Of a stretch of DNA of 39,597 nt, positions 16,546-26,216 are shown piece by piece. Source of the DNA: Flavobacteriales bacterium CG_4_10_14_0_2_um_filter_35_18 (GTDB taxonomy: Bacteria; Bacteroidota; Bacteroidia; Flavobacteriales; Flavobacteriaceae); assembly GCA_002793215.1 (NCBI GenBank), contig PFPU01000030.1, forward strand, positions 1 to 39,597, given 5' to 3'. The first letter of the stretch is position 1, and each line of letters begins with the position of its first letter. A program made the translations under genes and the position numbers. The notes below the pieces were generated by a model. The model saw only the letters and a program-made list of their open reading frames with translations, was not told where the DNA came from and made no database searches.

Positions 16546-16584
16546 AAAAGCAGCCCGATATTTTTTAAATATCGGGCTGCTTTT
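16546..16584. terminator. strong bidirectional terminator
   Basis: AAAAGCAGCCCGATATTT pairs perfectly with AAATATCGGGCTGCTTTT around a three-base TTT loop. A- and T-runs on both sides make it work in either direction, ending the M1 peptidase gene (plus) and the nqr operon (minus). Confidence 0.93.
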
Positions 16585-16604
16585 ATAAGGTTTAAAGGTG
16601 CAAT

Positions 16605-17897
16605 TTAACCTCCAAAGTCATCAAAACGGATATTTTCTTTTGGCACGCCAAAGTCGTCACACATTTTAACTACCGCTTGGCTCATTAATGGAGGTCCGCA
16701 AAAATAGAATTCAATATCTTCGGGAGCATCGTGTTTTGAAAGGTAATTGTCTATTACCACTTGATGTATAAATCCTGTAAAGCCCTCCCCATTAAGGTCG
16801 TTAACGTCTTTTTTAACTACCCAGTTATCTTCGGGCGCTGGATCGGATAAGGCTATAAAATACTTAAAGTTAGGGAAATTTCTTTCTAAATGTTTAAAGT
16901 GATCAACATAAAACAACTCGCGTTTAGAACGGCCACCATACCAAAAAGTTACCGTTCTGCCAGTTTTTAAAGTTTGGAATAAGTGGTATAAGTGAGAACG
17001 CATAGGTGCCATACCTGCACCACCACCAATATAAAGCATTTCAGAACTAGAATCGTTTATAAAGAATTCACCATAAGGGCCAGAAACCGTTACTTTATCG
17101 CCGGCTTTTCTAGAGAAAATATAAGACGATGCCACACCAGGATTTACCTTAGCCCAACCGCCAATTTCTCTGTCAAAAGGAGGTGTTGCAATACGCACGT
17201 TTAACATCACACGCTTTCCTTCGGCTGGATAAGAAGCCATAGAATAAGCTCTGGTCACTTCATTGGTGTTTTTCATTATCAATGGCCACAGCTTGAATTT
17301 ATCCCACTCTAATTTAAATTTTTCCGGGTTGTTAGGATGCTCAACTGGATGTGCGGTAATATCAATATCTGAAAAGTTAATTTCGCAATTCGGTATTTCA
17401 ATTTGAATGTAACCGCCCGCTTTATAATTCATAATTTCGGGTAATTCAATTACAAATTCTTTAATAAATGAGGCCACATTGTAATTAGAAACCACGGTAG
17501 CTTCCCATTTTTTAATGCCAAAAACTGCTTCTGACACCTCAATTTCCATATCTTCTTTAACCTTAACTTGGCAACCCAAACGCCAGCCATCAGCGGCCTG
17601 TTTACGAGTAAAATTGGGTGTTTCGGTAGGCAGCATTTCACCACCACCCGAAAGCACTTTACACTTGCATTGCAGGCAAGTGCCTCCACCACCACAAGCC
17701 GAAGGTAAATAAATTTTTGCCTCTCCCAAGGTGCTTAATAAAGAAGCGCCTTTAGGGACTTCTATATTTTTTTCGCCATTAATTTTTATATGAACGTTGC
17801 CACTGGGCAACAATTTAGCCTTTGCTACTAATAGTATGATTACTAAAAGTATGGTAAGAATTAAAGTGGCAACGATACTTGCTGTAATTAGTCCCAT
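16605..17897 (-). CDS. nqrF: Na+-translocating NADH:quinone reductase subunit F
   Basis: NqrF is the NADH-oxidising entry subunit. Residues 3-25 form a membrane anchor. The 2Fe-2S ferredoxin domain follows, with Cys68, Cys74, Cys77 in [16 protein letters not shown] and Cys109 in WRLGCQVKV. The FAD/NADH oxidoreductase domain includes [12 protein letters not shown] (FAD binding) and [16 protein letters not shown] (nucleotide binding), and it ends with [13 protein letters not shown] and an aromatic-lacking FDDFGG tail. The length of 430 residues is slightly above the proteobacterial form. It is the last gene of the operon, just before the bidirectional terminator. No apbE follows it. Confidence 0.96.
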   Translation of the reverse strand: MGLITASIVATLILTILLVIILLVAKAKLLPSGNVHIKINGEKNIEVPKGASLLSTLGEAKIYLPSACGGGGTCLQCKCKVLSGGGEMLPTETPNFTRKQAADGWRLGCQVKVKEDMEIEVSEAVFGIKKWEATVVSNYNVASFIKEFVIELPEIMNYKAGGYIQIEIPNCEINFSDIDITAHPVEHPNNPEKFKLEWDKFKLWPLIMKNTNEVTRAYSMASYPAEGKRVMLNVRIATPPFDREIGGWAKVNPGVASSYIFSRKAGDKVTVSGPYGEFFINDSSSEMLYIGGGAGMAPMRSHLYHLFQTLKTGRTVTFWYGGRSKRELFYVDHFKHLERNFPNFKYFIALSDPAPEDNWVVKKDVNDLNGEGFTGFIHQVVIDNYLSKHDAPEDIEFYFCGPPLMSQAVVKMCDDFGVPKENIRFDDFGG

Positions 17898-17921
17898 TAT
17901 TTGTTTGCTTAATAAATTTGA

Positions 17922-18536
17922 TTAAAGTTTGATTCCCATAAAGCTCATAAATGCAATGGCCATTAATCCGGTTAGAATAAAGGTGATGCCTAAGCCTCTT
18001 AGTGGAGCGGGAATATTTGAATATGATATTTTTTCTCTAATAGATGCTAATGCTAATATGGCTAAAGCCCAACCAACACCTGAGCCTAATCCAAAAACGA
18101 TAGATTCGGTAATGGTTGAAAAATCCTTTTGTTGCATAAATAAAGCGCCTCCTAATATGGCACAGTTTACGGCAATTAAGGGGAGGTAAATACCTAAAGA
18201 ACTGTATAGTGAAGGTGAAAAACGCTCAACCACCATCTCAACTAATTGTGTCATACCGGCGATAACCGCAATAAACATGATATAACTTAAAAAACTCAAG
18301 TCAATATCTTTATAAGAAGCATCCAACCATTTTAGTGCTCCCGAGCGCAAAATATAAACATCTAATAAATAGTTAATTGGGACTGTAATTGCCAAAACAA
18401 AAATGACTGCCGCGCCTAGTCCTATCGCGGTTTTAACCGATTTTGATACGGCTAAGAAAGAGCACATCCCTAAGAAATAGGCAAAAATCATATTGTCTAT
18501 AAAGATGCTTTTAATAAAAATATTTGCTAATTCCAT
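17922..18536 (-). CDS. nqrE: Na+-translocating NADH:quinone reductase subunit E
   Basis: NqrE is a six-helix inner-membrane subunit that, with NqrD, forms the inverted-topology pair holding the intramembrane iron centre. The protein opens with [26 protein letters not shown] and contains [14 protein letters not shown]; these keep the conserved cysteines (about residues 25 and 119) that would ligate the centre. The length of 204 residues is standard. It lies 24 bp upstream of nqrF and 16 bp downstream of nqrD. Confidence 0.96.
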   Translation of the reverse strand: MELANIFIKSIFIDNMIFAYFLGMCSFLAVSKSVKTAIGLGAAVIFVLAITVPINYLLDVYILRSGALKWLDASYKDIDLSFLSYIMFIAVIAGMTQLVEMVVERFSPSLYSSLGIYLPLIAVNCAILGGALFMQQKDFSTITESIVFGLGSGVGWALAILALASIREKISYSNIPAPLRGLGITFILTGLMAIAFMSFMGIKL

Positions 18537-18552
18537 AACACTTTGGATTCTA

Positions 18553-19221
18553 TTATTTTTCTATTAATTTACTATTGATTGAGCGTTGCACCCAAATAAA
18601 GACACCTACAACAATTAAGGCCATTGGCGCTAATAGCATAAAACCATTATTTTCATAGCCAATGGTGTAAAGACCGGTAGATTCGGAAATGGTTTTTGCT
18701 TTATGTCCTAATATTTCAAAGCCCATTAACTTGCCAGAGCCTAAAAGTTCTCTAATAACTGATACCACAATAAGGATAAATCCATAGCCAGCGCCGTTGC
18801 CAATACCATCTAAAAATGAAGGCCAAGGTTTATTAGCTAAGGCAAAAGCCTCAATTCTTCCCATTACGATACAGTTGGTAATAATCAAGCCTACAAATAC
18901 CGAAAGTTGTTTGCTAATATCATAGGAATAAGCTTTTAAAGTTAAATCGACTAAAATTACCAAAGCAGCTACAATAACTAATTGAACAATAATACGTATT
19001 CTGTTTGGGATAAAATTGCGAATCAGTGATATAATAAGGTTGCTAAACGCCACAACCACCGTAACGCCAATGGCCATTACAATGGCTGGTTTTACTTGAA
19101 CGGTTACTGCTAAAGCGGAACAAATTCCTAAAACCTGAACCGTAATTGGGTTATTATCATTTAAGGGGTCTTTTAAAAGTTTTATATTACTTTTAGAAAA
19201 CATAGATTCTTTTTCTGCCAT
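18553..19221 (-). CDS. nqrD: Na+-translocating NADH:quinone reductase subunit D
   Basis: NqrD is the partner of NqrE. Six hydrophobic segments are visible, with the paired cysteine motifs [12 protein letters not shown] (about residue 33) and [14 protein letters not shown] (about 116), the latter conserved across NqrD and RnfE. At 222 residues it is of normal length, with a slightly longer N-terminal tail. It sits between nqrC and nqrE with short intergenic gaps. Confidence 0.96.
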   Translation of the reverse strand: MAEKESMFSKSNIKLLKDPLNDNNPITVQVLGICSALAVTVQVKPAIVMAIGVTVVVAFSNLIISLIRNFIPNRIRIIVQLVIVAALVILVDLTLKAYSYDISKQLSVFVGLIITNCIVMGRIEAFALANKPWPSFLDGIGNGAGYGFILIVVSVIRELLGSGKLMGFEILGHKAKTISESTGLYTIGYENNGFMLLAPMALIVVGVFIWVQRSINSKLIEK

Positions 19222-19239
19222 AACTTAAAATTTAAAGCA

Positions 19240-19953
19240 TTAATTTTTTTGGAAATAAATTAAATAATGAGATAAACGCTCAGCAATCATTGCATTTACA
19301 CCATCGGAAGTTTTTGTGCCCCCAGAAATGGCATCCACACCGTGGTTATCGTCGCTACGTGCGCCACCTTTTACGGTTTTAACCGAAACAAAATTGTCTT
19401 CGTTAAAGCCTGCAATGGTATCTTTCAAAATTGTCTTTCCGTGAAATTGTGCTTGAAACCATTTTTCGGTGATTTGAGCACCCAAACCCGGGGTTTCGCC
19501 TTTGTGATCAAAAGTGGTTCCTTCAACGGTATTTTTATCACTATCTAAAGCAATGTATCCCCAAATGGCATCCCATAAACCAGCACCGTAAAGTGGCACT
19601 ACATAGAATTTTTTTCCATCTTTCTCGGCGATATAAAGCGGATATAATTGTTTTGATGGGTCTTTTTTAGTTTCTTTATGCAAATCTACGTCAAAAGCTT
19701 TAACAGATTCGTTTATAGAACCATCTGCGTTAAGCGTTAAGGATTGTTTGATATAATCTTTAAACACTTTAGCAGCTTGATCTCTTTCAATATCAACACC
19801 AATAGATGATAAAATGTTTTGCATTTTTTCATTAGTTTGATTAGTTTCAAACCTAATTTTGGTAAATTGGCTTACAAAAGCCAAAACCAATGCCACCAAA
19901 ATAACCAATATTGAAGAAAATATAAGGGTATAAGTGTTACTATTTCTGTCCAT
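19240..19953 (-). CDS. nqrC: Na+-translocating NADH:quinone reductase subunit C
   Basis: NqrC has one N-terminal membrane helix (about residues 9-30) and a periplasmic FMN-binding domain. The flavinylation site is DAISGGTKTSDGVNAM, where Thr213 of SGGT corresponds to the threonine that takes FMN through a phosphoester bond in characterised NqrC; the usual SGAT has Gly in place of Ala. GETPGLGAQITEKWF is another family motif. The length is 237 residues. It is tightly coupled to nqrB (2 bp). The attachment enzyme ApbE is not encoded in this window. Confidence 0.95.
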   Translation of the reverse strand: MDRNSNTYTLIFSSILVILVALVLAFVSQFTKIRFETNQTNEKMQNILSSIGVDIERDQAAKVFKDYIKQSLTLNADGSINESVKAFDVDLHKETKKDPSKQLYPLYIAEKDGKKFYVVPLYGAGLWDAIWGYIALDSDKNTVEGTTFDHKGETPGLGAQITEKWFQAQFHGKTILKDTIAGFNEDNFVSVKTVKGGARSDDNHGVDAISGGTKTSDGVNAMIAERLSHYLIYFQKN

Positions 19954-19955
19954 AA

Positions 19956-21113
19956 TTAAGCGACTTTAACTAATTTTTTTAAACGATTTTTTCGGCGTTT
20001 AATATTTCCTTGAATTACAAAATAATCGATGGTTGGGGCAAAGACATTCATCAACAAAATAGCCAACATCACGCCTTCGGGGTAGGCACTATTAAATACA
20101 CGAATCATAATAGCAAATATTCCAATAAAGAATCCGTAAATCCATTTACCGGTGGTAGTTTGTGCCGAACTCACTGGATCAGTAGCCATAAATACCACGC
20201 CAAAAGCAAATCCGCCAACCAACATTTGTTGCCACCAAGGGAATGCCATAATTGGATTTACCGCAAAGGTGTTAAAAATTAGTCCCATAACCGATGCGCC
20301 CAAAACTGCACTTAACATAATGCGCCAACTAGCAACGCCGGTATAAAGCAAAAGGGCAGCCCCAATTAAAATCATTAAAACTGAGGTTTCGCCAATAGAA
20401 CCGGGTATGTAACCCATAAACATGTCCATCACACTATGTGAAGTTATTTCGTGTCCTGATGCTAAATGTCCTAAGATGGTTTCGCCCGAAATGGCGTCGA
20501 CTTTAGCGGCATCGGCAACCCAAACTTGGTCACCCGACATATAAGGAGCATAAGAAAAGAAGGCAAACGCGCGCGCCAATAAGGCGGGATTAAGCACATT
20601 CATTCCGGTACCTCCAAAAACTTCTTTGCCTAAAATTACGGCAAAAGCCACAGAAAGCGCCAACATCCATAAAGGCAATTCTACTGGCATTATAAGTGGA
20701 ATTAACATACCGGTTACCAAATAGCCTTCATTAACTTCGTGACCGCGTTTAATGGCAAATAGAAATTCAATTCCTAAACCTACGGCATAAGAAACAATTA
20801 CCATTGGCAATACTTTGGTAGCGCCATATCCCAGCAAATGCAAAAACGACAAATCGCCACCTATTTGTGAAAAATGTTGGTAACCAACATTCCACATGCC
20901 AAAGAATAAGGCTGGTAGTAAAGCTAAAATAACGGTATACATTACCCGTTTTAAATCAACGCCATCTCTAATGTGCGCACCTGTTTTTGTTGTGTGATTA
21001 GGCACAAACAAAAAAGAGTCAATTGCAAAAAAGGCTGGAGCAAATTTTTCAAATTTGCCACCTCTTTCGAAGTTAGGCTTTATATTATCTAATTTTTTTC
21101 TTAAAAATTTCAT
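19956..21113 (-). CDS. nqrB: Na+-translocating NADH:quinone reductase subunit B
   Basis: NqrB is the large membrane subunit that binds riboflavin and covalent FMN and is central to Na+ transport. About ten hydrophobic segments are visible, together with TKTGAHIRDGVDLKRVM near the start and FGGTGMNVLNPALLARAFAFFSY near residue 167. The expected flavinylation site aligns with VDAISGETILG, where Thr212 is retained but the preceding Ala of the SGAT motif is Glu. The length of 385 residues fits the family. It follows nqrA by 15 bp. Confidence 0.95.
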   Translation of the reverse strand: MKFLRKKLDNIKPNFERGGKFEKFAPAFFAIDSFLFVPNHTTKTGAHIRDGVDLKRVMYTVILALLPALFFGMWNVGYQHFSQIGGDLSFLHLLGYGATKVLPMVIVSYAVGLGIEFLFAIKRGHEVNEGYLVTGMLIPLIMPVELPLWMLALSVAFAVILGKEVFGGTGMNVLNPALLARAFAFFSYAPYMSGDQVWVADAAKVDAISGETILGHLASGHEITSHSVMDMFMGYIPGSIGETSVLMILIGAALLLYTGVASWRIMLSAVLGASVMGLIFNTFAVNPIMAFPWWQQMLVGGFAFGVVFMATDPVSSAQTTTGKWIYGFFIGIFAIMIRVFNSAYPEGVMLAILLMNVFAPTIDYFVIQGNIKRRKNRLKKLVKVA

Positions 21114-21128
21114 AGAATATCTTAATTA

Positions 21129-22478
21129 TTAACCTACTTCCTTTATCATCACGTCCATGGCGTGGCGGATAATGGTTTGGGCTTCAAGTTTAGAAGTGTT
21201 CGTAAAATCAATTAACGCAAAATCTTCGGGTGCGACTTCGTAAATGCCAAGACATTCCATTTTTTCGATATCGTCAATCATGGCAGCTTTGAGCAATTGC
21301 ATTGGATAAACATCCATTGGAAAAACTTGTTCCATTTCGCCGGTTACCACCAAAGCGCGTTCTTCACCATTTAAATTGGTGTCTAAATTGTATTTTTTAT
21401 TTGGTGTTAACCAAGAGAAAAAAGTTCTAGACAAACTCAATTTATTGTTTCCCACAAAGGGATGCCAGCCTAAAAAATCGTAATGGTTTCCTTCGGGAAT
21501 CACACAAATGGTGTTGGCAAAATATCTTAAATAACTATTTTTTAATATTTTAACACCCGAAAGCACATTGCCCGAAACAATTCTAAAATCACCTTCAACA
21601 AGGGTTTTAGTAAACAATTCTTCTAAGTTTTGACCGGTAAGTAAGCTGTAATATTGAGGCTCTTTAACGCCGGTACCCGCAAAACCAACAATGCGGTTTG
21701 CTAGGTAATGACCTGTTAAAAACAAGTCGCCTATAATGGCAACATCTTGAGGATTAACAGTCCAAACGTGTTCGCCTTGGTTAATGGGATCTATTTTTGC
21801 AATTTGAAAACTCACATTTCCGGCAGGATGATTGCCAAAAACTTGGTAAACATCAGCGTCTTTTACAAAGCTAAAAAATTCGGCATCTTTTGCGCCAATG
21901 CCAAGGTTTACTTTACCTGTTGTAAGTTTTGACAAGGCGGTAACTCCCGCTTGAAAGGCTTCTTTTCGGTCTTGTAAAACAAAGGCAAAATCGGCCGCAA
22001 GTGGCACGGTGTTATAAGCCGAAATAAAAATGGACTTAGGTTGCACATTAGGATTGGCAAAAACTTCGTATGGACGTTGTTTTATATAAGGCCAGCAACC
22101 GCTTTCAAGCAATTTTGCCTTAACTTGGTCTTGGTTTAAGGAAGCGACATCGGCTTTGCCAAAATCTTTATAGGTAACTTTAGCAGTGGCTAAAATTTCA
22201 ACGGTTAAAATTTTTCGTTTCGGACCTCGTTTTATATCGGCAATTTTACCTGAAACAGGGGCGGTAAATTTGATTTGTTCTTGATTTTTATCAAAGAACA
22301 AAACATCTCCTGCATTGACCAAATCATCAACTTTTACGGCTAACTTAGGCGTTAAACCATGAAAATCTGGTGGTTGAATTGCATAATGCGTAGTGGGGCT
22401 GAAACTACTTATTTTTTTAACCGATTCTCCTTGCAAAGGGATGTTTAATCCCCTCTTTATATGAATGTCTTTTGACAT
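21129..22478 (-). CDS. nqrA: Na+-translocating NADH:quinone reductase subunit A
   Basis: NqrA is the cytoplasmic-side subunit associated with ubiquinone or menaquinone binding. The N-terminus SKDIHIKRGLNIPLQG and the segment NAGDVLFFDKNQEQIKFTAPVSGKI are typical. The ORF track begins at an ATG at 22487, but the fourth codon is also ATG and MSKDI is the usual NqrA opening, so I place the start at 22478 (449 residues). It is the first gene of the operon; a perfect TACCTTTG -7 element lies about 40 bp upstream. Confidence 0.94.
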   Translation of the reverse strand: MSKDIHIKRGLNIPLQGESVKKISSFSPTTHYAIQPPDFHGLTPKLAVKVDDLVNAGDVLFFDKNQEQIKFTAPVSGKIADIKRGPKRKILTVEILATAKVTYKDFGKADVASLNQDQVKAKLLESGCWPYIKQRPYEVFANPNVQPKSIFISAYNTVPLAADFAFVLQDRKEAFQAGVTALSKLTTGKVNLGIGAKDAEFFSFVKDADVYQVFGNHPAGNVSFQIAKIDPINQGEHVWTVNPQDVAIIGDLFLTGHYLANRIVGFAGTGVKEPQYYSLLTGQNLEELFTKTLVEGDFRIVSGNVLSGVKILKNSYLRYFANTICVIPEGNHYDFLGWHPFVGNNKLSLSRTFFSWLTPNKKYNLDTNLNGEERALVVTGEMEQVFPMDVYPMQLLKAAMIDDIEKMECLGIYEVAPEDFALIDFTNTSKLEAQTIIRHAMDVMIKEVG

Positions 22479-22516
22479 ATAGTACATTTAAATTATACAA
22501 GATTTGATAAGTGGCG

Positions 22517-22524
22517 CAAAGGTA
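22517..22524 (-). promoter_or_regulatory. -7 promoter element of the nqr operon
   Basis: On the minus strand the sequence reads TACCTTTG, a perfect TAnnTTTG match about 40 bp before the nqrA start. No clear -33 TTG was found at the right distance. Confidence 0.6.
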
Positions 22525-22626
22525 AAAAATATCTTGATAAACATTCTTAAATTTAGCTTTATTTTAAACACTGTTTTGTAAATAACAACTGTTTTTTTAC
22601 TAGTTTTAAACCTCTTAAAAAGTTGT

Positions 22627-23880
22627 ATGAAAAACCACTTAATTATCTTTTACTTAATAGTTACTCTAATTCTTTTAAATTTAAATGTTTACGCCCAAAC
22701 TTTTGAAAAAAATAACGCACCGGCGGCCATAAAAAGTATTGAACTAAGACCTTTAAGCGCTAACAATTATGCGCCAATTATAAAATTGGGTGAGTCTTTA
22801 GTGCTTTCTTTTGACCAACTTGAAGCGATCGGTAAAAATTATACCTATACCATTATACATTGTAATTACAATTGGGAGCCTTCGAGGATTGCCACTACCG
22901 AATATATAGATGGCTTTGCGACCGATAATATTAGAGATTATAGCAGTTCGTTTAACACCTATCAAGCTTATAACCATTACCAAATGAACCTTCCAAACGA
23001 GAAAACGAAACTTAAAATTAGTGGAAATTATATCATTCAAGTTAAAAACGACTTAGATGAGCTTGTTTTTACAAGGCGTTTTATGGTTTATGACCCGCAA
23101 GTTACTGTTGGTGTGAGCGTGCATAAAAGCCAGTTGATTGCGAATTTTAACACACACCAAAATTTAGAATTTACGGTGAATGCCCATGCGTTTAGAATTA
23201 ATAATCCAGGTGAGGAAATTAAAATAAGCCTATATCAAAATAACGATTGGAATACCGCAATTAACAATTTAAAACCACAATTTTATTCCGGCAATCAGCT
23301 TATTTATAGGTATGCCGATAAAACTTTGTTTGAAGGAGGAAATGAATTTTTAAATTTTGACACTAAAAACATCAGAACGGCCACAGATCATGTATTTAAA
23401 ATCGCATTAAAAGACCTTTATCACACCTATTTATATACCGATGAAGGGCAAAATCATAAACCCTACACTTATTATCCAGATATAGACGGCAATTTTGTAA
23501 TCAGGTCGTTGAGTGGTGAAACCGCCATTACCGAAGCCGATTATACTTGGATTTATTTTAGCTTGCAACTAGATTTCAAGCCAGAAAATCAGATTTATGT
23601 TTATGGTAATTTTAACAACTGGCAATTGCAAGAAGACCAAAAAATGGCTTACAATCAAACTTCTGGTGTTTATGAAACCAAATTGCTTTTAAAACAAGGG
23701 TTTTATAATTATAAGTATGTTGAAAGCGGTCTAAATACTTTGAATTTAAATGCCATTTCGGGCAGTTTTTATCAAACCGAAAACAATTATACGGTATTGG
23801 TTTACTTTTCGGAATTTGGTAGTCGCTATGATAAACTTATCGGAATTGGATTGGCAAATTCAAGAAACCTTCAGAATTAA
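22627..23880 (+). CDS. type IX secretion system plug protein (DUF5103 family)
   Basis: The protein matches the DUF5103 family, which was identified as the Plug that closes the periplasmic side of the SprA translocon pore in the Flavobacterium type IX secretion system. An N-terminal signal peptide (about residues 1-23, ending NVYA) is followed by the first plug domain, with SIELRPLSANNYAPIIKLGE, YTIIHCNYNWEPS and FMVYDPQVTVG. The last 90 residues (QIYVYGNFNNWQLQ onward) form an immunoglobulin/CBM48-like domain. The 417-residue length is normal. The gene ends in a 4-bp overlap with the convergent tonB. No other T9SS gene lies in the window. Confidence 0.88.
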   Translation: MKNHLIIFYLIVTLILLNLNVYAQTFEKNNAPAAIKSIELRPLSANNYAPIIKLGESLVLSFDQLEAIGKNYTYTIIHCNYNWEPSRIATTEYIDGFATDNIRDYSSSFNTYQAYNHYQMNLPNEKTKLKISGNYIIQVKNDLDELVFTRRFMVYDPQVTVGVSVHKSQLIANFNTHQNLEFTVNAHAFRINNPGEEIKISLYQNNDWNTAINNLKPQFYSGNQLIYRYADKTLFEGGNEFLNFDTKNIRTATDHVFKIALKDLYHTYLYTDEGQNHKPYTYYPDIDGNFVIRSLSGETAITEADYTWIYFSLQLDFKPENQIYVYGNFNNWQLQEDQKMAYNQTSGVYETKLLLKQGFYNYKYVESGLNTLNLNAISGSFYQTENNYTVLVYFSEFGSRYDKLIGIGLANSRNLQN

Positions 23881-24614
23881 TTTTCCAATACTTTAAAGGC
23901 AATCGGCAAGGCATAGCTCACATTAACAGCGCGGTTTCTCTGACGACCGGGGGTAATTTTTGGCAGTAATTTAATAACGCGTTCGGCTTCGTTTTCTAGA
24001 CTTTTGTGTGGCGCTCTGACTTTTATATTTACAATATCGCCGTTTTTATCGATGGTAAAAAGTACAAATATTTTTTTTATTCCGGGCGCTAAACCTAAAT
24101 CTTGAGCGAGATTACTTTTAAAATTTTTTTGAACTAGCAAATTTACTTGCGCGTTAAAGCAATCTCTTTTTTCGGCTTTTGTACCTTTACATCCCGGAAA
24201 AACAGGCACTTCTTCAATTACGGCAAAGGGAATATCTTCGGCAACAACTTCTTCTTCAACAACTTCGTTAATATTATCTGATTTTACGATTTGATTAATA
24301 GCTACGTTTTCATTTGTTTCGGTTGATTGTAAAATAGCCTCCTCGATTTTGGTGTTGTTTTTTACAACCTCTATAATTTCGGGTGCAACAGGCATTGCTT
24401 GAGGGGTTATAATTTCTTCTGGTTTTTGAATTAATGGAATTTCTTCAATAACTTCAGAGGGCATAAAATAATTAGTCGCCATGTCGATACTACGGTCAAA
24501 AGATTTGATGTTTAACGCCAAGTAAGTAACCAATAAAGCGAGTGCTAAACCAAGTTGTAAGAATAGAACAGAATAATTTTCTAATCTTGCGCGTGCATTT
24601 TTTTTAATTTCCAT
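23877..24614 (-). CDS. TonB-family energy transducer protein
   Basis: One transmembrane helix near the N-terminus (about residues 17-33), a long periplasmic linker rich in Val, Glu and Ile, and a TonB C-terminal domain from about residue 150 define this protein. The domain starts with the Bacteroidota pattern EEVPVFPGCKG and ends with NVSYALPIAFKVLEN; KIFVLFTIDKNGDIVNIKVR is the core strand pair. It would transmit the proton-motive force from ExbBD to outer-membrane receptors. No exbB, exbD or receptor is nearby. It lies 119 bp downstream of nosY on the same strand, and read-through from the nos cluster is possible. Confidence 0.9.
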   Translation of the reverse strand: MEIKKNARARLENYSVLFLQLGLALALLVTYLALNIKSFDRSIDMATNYFMPSEVIEEIPLIQKPEEIITPQAMPVAPEIIEVVKNNTKIEEAILQSTETNENVAINQIVKSDNINEVVEEEVVAEDIPFAVIEEVPVFPGCKGTKAEKRDCFNAQVNLLVQKNFKSNLAQDLGLAPGIKKIFVLFTIDKNGDIVNIKVRAPHKSLENEAERVIKLLPKITPGRQRNRAVNVSYALPIAFKVLEN

Positions 24615-24733
24615 AATACACTATTTTAAGTTAAAACCTAAAGGTAAGATGTAATTTGAAACTATTAAATGACAATTATCAGTTTAAAAAATTAAATATA
24701 AGGCGTTTAATCCTAAAGTTGTTAAGCCGGTAA

Positions 24734-25516
24734 TTAAAAATCTTTCTTTTTAACTTTCAAATTCATCCGCAAAACAGGGAGTATTATCCAAATTGTCAAT
24801 AGACCCAGTGCTATAAAAAGACCAAAGTTTGTGCCAAAAAATTGTTTAAAAACCGCACCTGTGTAGCCCAATAATGCGGAAATATCCAACTTCAATAGAA
24901 TTAAAATCCGTGATAAATCGATTGGATTGAACATTGTTGCCGCCAATGAAAATTTATCCAAGGGATAAGAATTAAAAAGAACGAGAAAAATTAGAAAAAT
25001 CCCGTCGTAAATAACGGCCAAAAACAGCCACATTAAAATGGCATAGCCAAATCCCTTGATTTTATTTTCGGTAGAAAGGGCAATGTTGTAAGACAGCGCC
25101 ACAAAAATAAAATTGAGAAAAGCGCCCACAACCAACAACAAACTAAAATTGAAAATTGCGGCAGATTGAAACAATCCATACAAAACAAACGGTATTCCAA
25201 GTCCCAAAACCAAACTCAAGGTCAGGGAAATGGAGATTCCCAAATACTGTCCCATAAAAATTTTGCTTCTGTTTATGGGTTGTGCGAGCAGCAATTCGGT
25301 AAATTCCTTTGAATTGTAATAATACATCACGCCAAAAATAGTTCCGATTAAAGGCGTTAGAACAATGATGATATTCATTAAAGTGATGACGGCTTTATCC
25401 ACATCATTGTTCAGAAATAACAGCACAAAACCCAGAAGTAAATAAAACATAAAGTACACATAACTCCAGCGACTGCGCATTAAATCGTAAAAACTGTATT
25501 TTAATATTTTAAGCAT
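24734..25516 (-). CDS. nosY: ABC transporter permease NosY
   Basis: NosY is the membrane part of the NosDFY complex, which supplies what is needed to build the copper-sulfide CuZ centre of NosZ in the periplasm. Six hydrophobic segments can be seen over 260 residues, with RSRWSYVYFMFYLLLGF as the first and the ABC-2 permease motif FTELLLAQPINRSKIFMGQYLG near residue 72. It overlaps nosF by 8 bp and is the last gene of the cluster. No clear terminator follows it before tonB. Confidence 0.92.
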   Translation of the reverse strand: MLKILKYSFYDLMRSRWSYVYFMFYLLLGFVLLFLNNDVDKAVITLMNIIIVLTPLIGTIFGVMYYYNSKEFTELLLAQPINRSKIFMGQYLGISISLTLSLVLGLGIPFVLYGLFQSAAIFNFSLLLVVGAFLNFIFVALSYNIALSTENKIKGFGYAILMWLFLAVIYDGIFLIFLVLFNSYPLDKFSLAATMFNPIDLSRILILLKLDISALLGYTGAVFKQFFGTNFGLFIALGLLTIWIILPVLRMNLKVKKKDF

Positions 25517-26216
25517 ATTGTTTGGCTATTAAATTGGCAATGGCGTGCTCTAAATTTTCGTTATTCATTTGCTTTTTAAGCGCATCAACAGTTCCTTTAA
25601 AATAAATTTTGCCATCGAGCAGGAAAACAATTTCATCGGCAACTTCTTCCACAAAACTCATAATGTGAGTGGTGATTAAGATGGTTTTTCCTTTGGATTT
25701 TTCCTTCTGAATAATTTCTTTTAAATGAATTAGCGCGATTGGATCCAAGCCATTTGTGGGTTCATCCAACACAATTAAATCACTGTCGAACATAAACGCG
25801 AGCACAATGTTTACTTTTTGTTTTGTGCCTCCCGATAAATTTCCCAACTTTTTATCTAAAGAAGTTTTCAGTCCAAAAAGCTCAATAAGTTCTTCTGAAT
25901 TTGATGTTTTTGGACGCAGGTTTTTTACCATTTCTATCAACTCCATCACCGATAAGTTTGGCGGAAAATTGGCTATTTGCGGCAAATAATTTAAGTTATT
26001 GCGATATGCCCACTGCCGCAGCACAGTTTTTTTTTCGAAAATGATATCGCCTTTATTTGGAATGACCATTCCAAGCAAACATTTGATCAAGGTTGTTTTT
26101 CCCGAGCCGTTTGGCCCAAGTATGGCAAAAATGCCGCCTTTTTTTATCTCCAGGTTTAAACCATCTAAAACGACTAATTTTCCGAATCGTTTGTGTAAAT
26201 TTTTAAATTCAATCAT
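25509..26216 (-). CDS. nosF: ABC transporter ATPase NosF
   Basis: NosF powers the NosDFY complex. Walker A is LGPNGSGKTTLIK (about residue 34), the signature motif LSGGTKQKVNI (about 128) and Walker B DLIVLDEPTNGLDP (about 148), followed by the switch histidine in ITTHIM. The 235-residue length is normal for NosF. It overlaps both nosD and nosY by 8 bp, so the three are translationally coupled. Confidence 0.93.
   Translation of the reverse strand: MIEFKNLHKRFGKLVVLDGLNLEIKKGGIFAILGPNGSGKTTLIKCLLGMVIPNKGDIIFEKKTVLRQWAYRNNLNYLPQIANFPPNLSVMELIEMVKNLRPKTSNSEELIELFGLKTSLDKKLGNLSGGTKQKVNIVLAFMFDSDLIVLDEPTNGLDPIALIHLKEIIQKEKSKGKTILITTHIMSFVEEVADEIVFLLDGKIYFKGTVDALKKQMNNENLEHAIANLIAKQYA

Noticed and set aside
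24615-24733. A terminator between nosY and tonB
   Set aside because: I found no convincing stem followed by a T-run on the minus strand; only near-consensus -7 words (such as TACCTTTA) are present.
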